DNA of 64,000 nt from Paenibacillaceae bacterium (GTDB lineage Bacteria > Bacillota > Bacilli > Paenibacillales > Paenibacillaceae): assembly GCA_004134985.1 (NCBI GenBank), contig REGQ01000005.1:124001-188000 (forward strand), written 5' to 3'. Position numbers and translations under genes: made by a program. Positions 61,862 to 64,000 of the stretch are shown piece after piece; position 1 is the stretch's first letter, and each line of letters starts with the position of its first letter. A model generated the notes under the pieces. That model was not told where the DNA came from, did not search any database, and saw only the letters and a list, made by a program, of their open reading frames with translations.

Positions 61862-64000
61862 GACGGCGTAATTGGATTGGCAGAGTCCTGAAGCTGATTT
61901 TGGCAGCGGCCGTCATTATCGTAGCTGTGCGCTGGGTCGGTGGATCAGAGCCAGTGCTGCAGGCGGAAACGGTAACCGTCAAGCAACTGATGGATTTCGA
62001 GAACAAATCGGCTCTTACCCCTTATGCGCGCCTTATGCTTGACGAGGAATTGAAGCGCGATGCCAGCTTGCAGCCGATCGTTCTGGCTCCCGCAGATTAT
62101 TCCGCGGCTTCTCCGGATGCGAAGCTGTCCAAGCGAACGGAACAAGGCAACGATCTGTTAATGTGGGAGAACGAGAAAGGCTGGGCGGAGTGGAGCTTCA
62201 ATGTCGCGCGATCGGGCTGGTATGAGCTTCATCTGGAATACAAGGCGCTCCCGGGCAGCAACGCTTCCGTCGTTCGGGGCATCCAGATCGATGGTGTCTA
62301 TCCGTTCGAGGAATCGGAGCGGCTGGATTTGGAACGCTTGTGGAAGGATTCCAAGTTTCCTTACGATCGCAATGAGATCGGTCAGGAGATCAGACCACCG
62401 CAAATGGAGCTTGAGGAGTGGAAAGAGAAAGCGCTTACGAGTTTTTCGGCTTCCTCTAAGCCGCTACTCTATTGGCTGGAGGCAGGAGAGAGAACGCTTC
62501 GGCTTGTCGGCGTAAGGGAGCCGGTGGCCATTCGTGCTGTATCGTTCCAGCCTGGTGAGGATGCCATGCCTTACGAGGAATATGTTGCGTCTCATCCTGA
62601 ACAAGCGAGTGGAGACGAATGGTTCACTCTAATTCAGGCGGAGAAGGTTGATCGCAAATCAAGCGTAGCCATACAAACCGATTTTTGGTCCGAGCCGCAT
62701 ATCACGCCTGAACCGAAAGGCAGAATTACGTATAACGTGCTTGGTGGACAACGCTGGCGTTTACCTGGCGAATGGGTGGAATGGACATTCGAGGTACCGA
62801 AGGACGACTGGTACGTCATCGATTTGAAGGCGTTCCAGGACTATCGCAACGGTTTTCACGCTTATCGTACGCTTTCGATCGACGGCCAGGTGCCGTTCGA
62901 TGAGATGTATCGATACAATCTTCCGACACGCAAGGAATTCGTTATTCATCCCATCTCCAACCAGGATGAGGAAGAGTATCGTTTCTATCTTAAGGCAGGA
63001 GAACATACGCTGCGCCTGACCGCAGATTCGTCATTGATGCAGCCGGTATTCCTCGCGCTAAAGGATACGTTGGATGAACTGGCGACCTATGACCGGCATA
63101 TCCGGAAACTGACGGGCAACTACAGTAAGTCGGGCTTCGACGCGAACATTGACAATACGCGTACATGGGACATGAAACGACTCGATCCGAATGTGGATGC
63201 AACCGTTGCGGGATTCATCAAACGGCTGGTTGATGTCCGGCATTATATTGACGGCTTGAACGGCGTCGATTCGGACTTGTCGCAGGCGATTAAATCGTCG
63301 ATTGCCATTCTGGAGAAACTTGCTGAGGATGTCGATGAAATTCCGATTCGAATTAATGATTTTACGACCATTCAGAACAATATCGGAGCGTGGATGGCGA
63401 CGTTGACGCAACAGCCGCTGCTGCTGGATTACATTGTCGTACGTACCCCTGGTACCGAAACCGGACTGAAAACGGCGACAACTTTGTCTCGCATTCCGTA
63501 TGCGCTGTCCGACTTTGCGAGATCGTTCTACCTCGATTACGATACGCGCAAGCATAACCGCAAGGAAGCGCTGACCATTTGGGTCAATCGTGGACGCGAC
63601 TATGTGGAACTGCTGAGAGAGATGGTAGACAACGACTTTACGCCGAGAACAGGCATCGAAGTCAACATCAATCTGATGCCGAACCCGAACATGCTTATTT
63701 TGGGCAACGCGGCCGGCGAAGTGCCGGATGTTGCGCTCGGTGTTGCTGAATCGATGCCGGCCGACTTCGCGATGCGGGACGCGGCGGAAGACTTGACGAA
63801 ATTCGAAGGCTTTGAGGAAGTTTTCGATCGATTTATTCCGGGTGTTGGAAGATCGCTCTATTACAACGGCGGCACATACGGCTTGCCGGAGGTGCAAAAC
63901 TTCCAGGTATTATTTTATCGGACAGACATTTTGGAATCGCTCAAGCTGAAAGTGCCCGATACGTGGGAAGATCTGTTTGATATTTTGCCTACTTTGCAAG
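61858..64000 (+). CDS. Very large extracellular solute-binding protein with two N-terminal beta domains (runs off the window)
   Basis: 714 codons are present, with no stop before the edge. A membrane anchor or signal at 11-28 (LKLILAAAVIIVAVRWV) precedes two similar beta domains at about 38-238 and 254-405: WAEWSFNVARSGWYELHLEYKA, then RGIQIDGVYPFEE and AGERTLRLVGV; and WVEWTFEVPKDDWYVIDLKA, then RTLSIDGQVPFDE and AGEHTLRLTAD. These look like duplicated carbohydrate-binding-type sheets. A helical part follows (about 410-570), then a family 1 solute-binding domain (from about 572: FTPRTGIEVNINLMPN; ILGNAAGEVPDVALGV; GGTYGLPEVQNFQVLFYRTD). The ATPase directly upstream is translationally coupled; permeases probably follow outside the window. 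Confidence 0.85.
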   Translation, partial: MRRRNWIGRVLKLILAAAVIIVAVRWVGGSEPVLQAETVTVKQLMDFENKSALTPYARLMLDEELKRDASLQPIVLAPADYSAASPDAKLSKRTEQGNDLLMWENEKGWAEWSFNVARSGWYELHLEYKALPGSNASVVRGIQIDGVYPFEESERLDLERLWKDSKFPYDRNEIGQEIRPPQMELEEWKEKALTSFSASSKPLLYWLEAGERTLRLVGVREPVAIRAVSFQPGEDAMPYEEYVASHPEQASGDEWFTLIQAEKVDRKSSVAIQTDFWSEPHITPEPKGRITYNVLGGQRWRLPGEWVEWTFEVPKDDWYVIDLKAFQDYRNGFHAYRTLSIDGQVPFDEMYRYNLPTRKEFVIHPISNQDEEEYRFYLKAGEHTLRLTADSSLMQPVFLALKDTLDELATYDRHIRKLTGNYSKSGFDANIDNTRTWDMKRLDPNVDATVAGFIKRLVDVRHYIDGLNGVDSDLSQAIKSSIAILEKLAEDVDEIPIRINDFTTIQNNIGAWMATLTQQPLLLDYIVVRTPGTETGLKTATTLSRIPYALSDFARSFYLDYDTRKHNRKEALTIWVNRGRDYVELLREMVDNDFTPRTGIEVNINLMPNPNMLILGNAAGEVPDVALGVAESMPADFAMRDAAEDLTKFEGFEEVFDRFIPGVGRSLYYNGGTYGLPEVQNFQVLFYRTDILESLKLKVPDTWEDLFDILPTLQ

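Noticed and set aside
63058-63897. 279-codon minus-strand open frame
   Set aside because: It is antisense to the large solute-binding protein; sequence is low-complexity and unsupported.
1-64000. CRISPR array, transposase, integrase, tRNA or rRNA
   Set aside because: None of the expected repeats, catalytic motifs or conserved RNA segments was seen anywhere in the window.

Overview
The window reads as a chromosomal segment of a spore-forming, plant-polymer-degrading member of the Bacilli, most likely Paenibacillus or a close relative. The reasons are: strong AGGAGG-type ribosome binding sites with frequent TTG and GTG starts, surface proteins ending in three SLH domains, several AraC-type (YesN-like) response regulators paired with YesM-like histidine kinases, many carbohydrate ABC importers and glycoside hydrolases, and B. 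subtilis-type accessory genes (ycnI, ycnJ, yndM-like, DUF3231, thioredoxin-type arsC). No rRNA, tRNA, CRISPR array, transposase or phage gene was seen.

Layout. (1) 1-2141: the start of a GH78 alpha-L-rhamnosidase, divergent from an AraC regulator. (2) 2125-13395: a tightly coupled ten-gene minus-strand operon. In transcription order it encodes an AprA-like flavoprotein, a two-cluster ferredoxin, a divergent HpaB-like protein, an SsuB-type ATPase, an HpaB-type flavin monooxygenase, YcnJ, YcnI, a substrate-binding lipoprotein, a permease and a second binding lipoprotein. Its leader has a good sigma-A promoter, GGAATT-containing repeats and a terminator-like hairpin. (3) 13464-16263: a secreted stalk-domain protein, a DUF3231 protein, an intergenic repeat and a small EamA/SMR-like membrane protein. 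(4) 16603-24944: YesN/YesM two-component system, a sugar-binding lipoprotein that may be a sensor, and an MglBAC-type sugar importer. (5) 25309-35769: two giant SLH-anchored surface proteins, a 2352-residue circularly permuted GH3 and a 1064-residue protein with an unclassified TIM-barrel-like domain. (6) 36436-42356: a sugar ABC importer without ATPase plus a second kinase/regulator pair. (7) 42482-47212: TetR/VOC pair, a DUF2512 protein, an arsRBC operon and an acetyltransferase. (8) 47772-60494: GH95 fucosidase and GH43 genes divergent from a third kinase/regulator/binding-protein module, then a PA14-containing GH3 and an AraC regulator. (9) 60731-64000: an MsmK/UgpC-type ATPase and the beginning of an unusually large binding protein that runs off the window.

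How the parts fit. Most of the window is a glycan-use region: surface or cytoplasmic hydrolases (GH3, GH43, GH78, GH95) release sugars, several ABC importers bring them in, and three kinase/regulator pairs plus two stand-alone AraC proteins probably switch the sets on. The importer at 36436-39616 has no ATPase of its own; the general ATPase at 60731 is a candidate to energise it, as MsmK/UgpC proteins often serve several importers. The operon at 2125-13125 is different in character. It looks like a redox/oxygenase scavenging system, probably for an organosulfur compound, and it carries YcnI and YcnJ copper-handling genes in its middle.

The most interesting items are that mixed sulfur-like/copper operon and its leader, the unclassified SLH TIM-barrel protein, a pair of inverted dispersed repeats about 20 kb apart (one with an extra internal module), and the three differently built sugar-sensing two-component modules.
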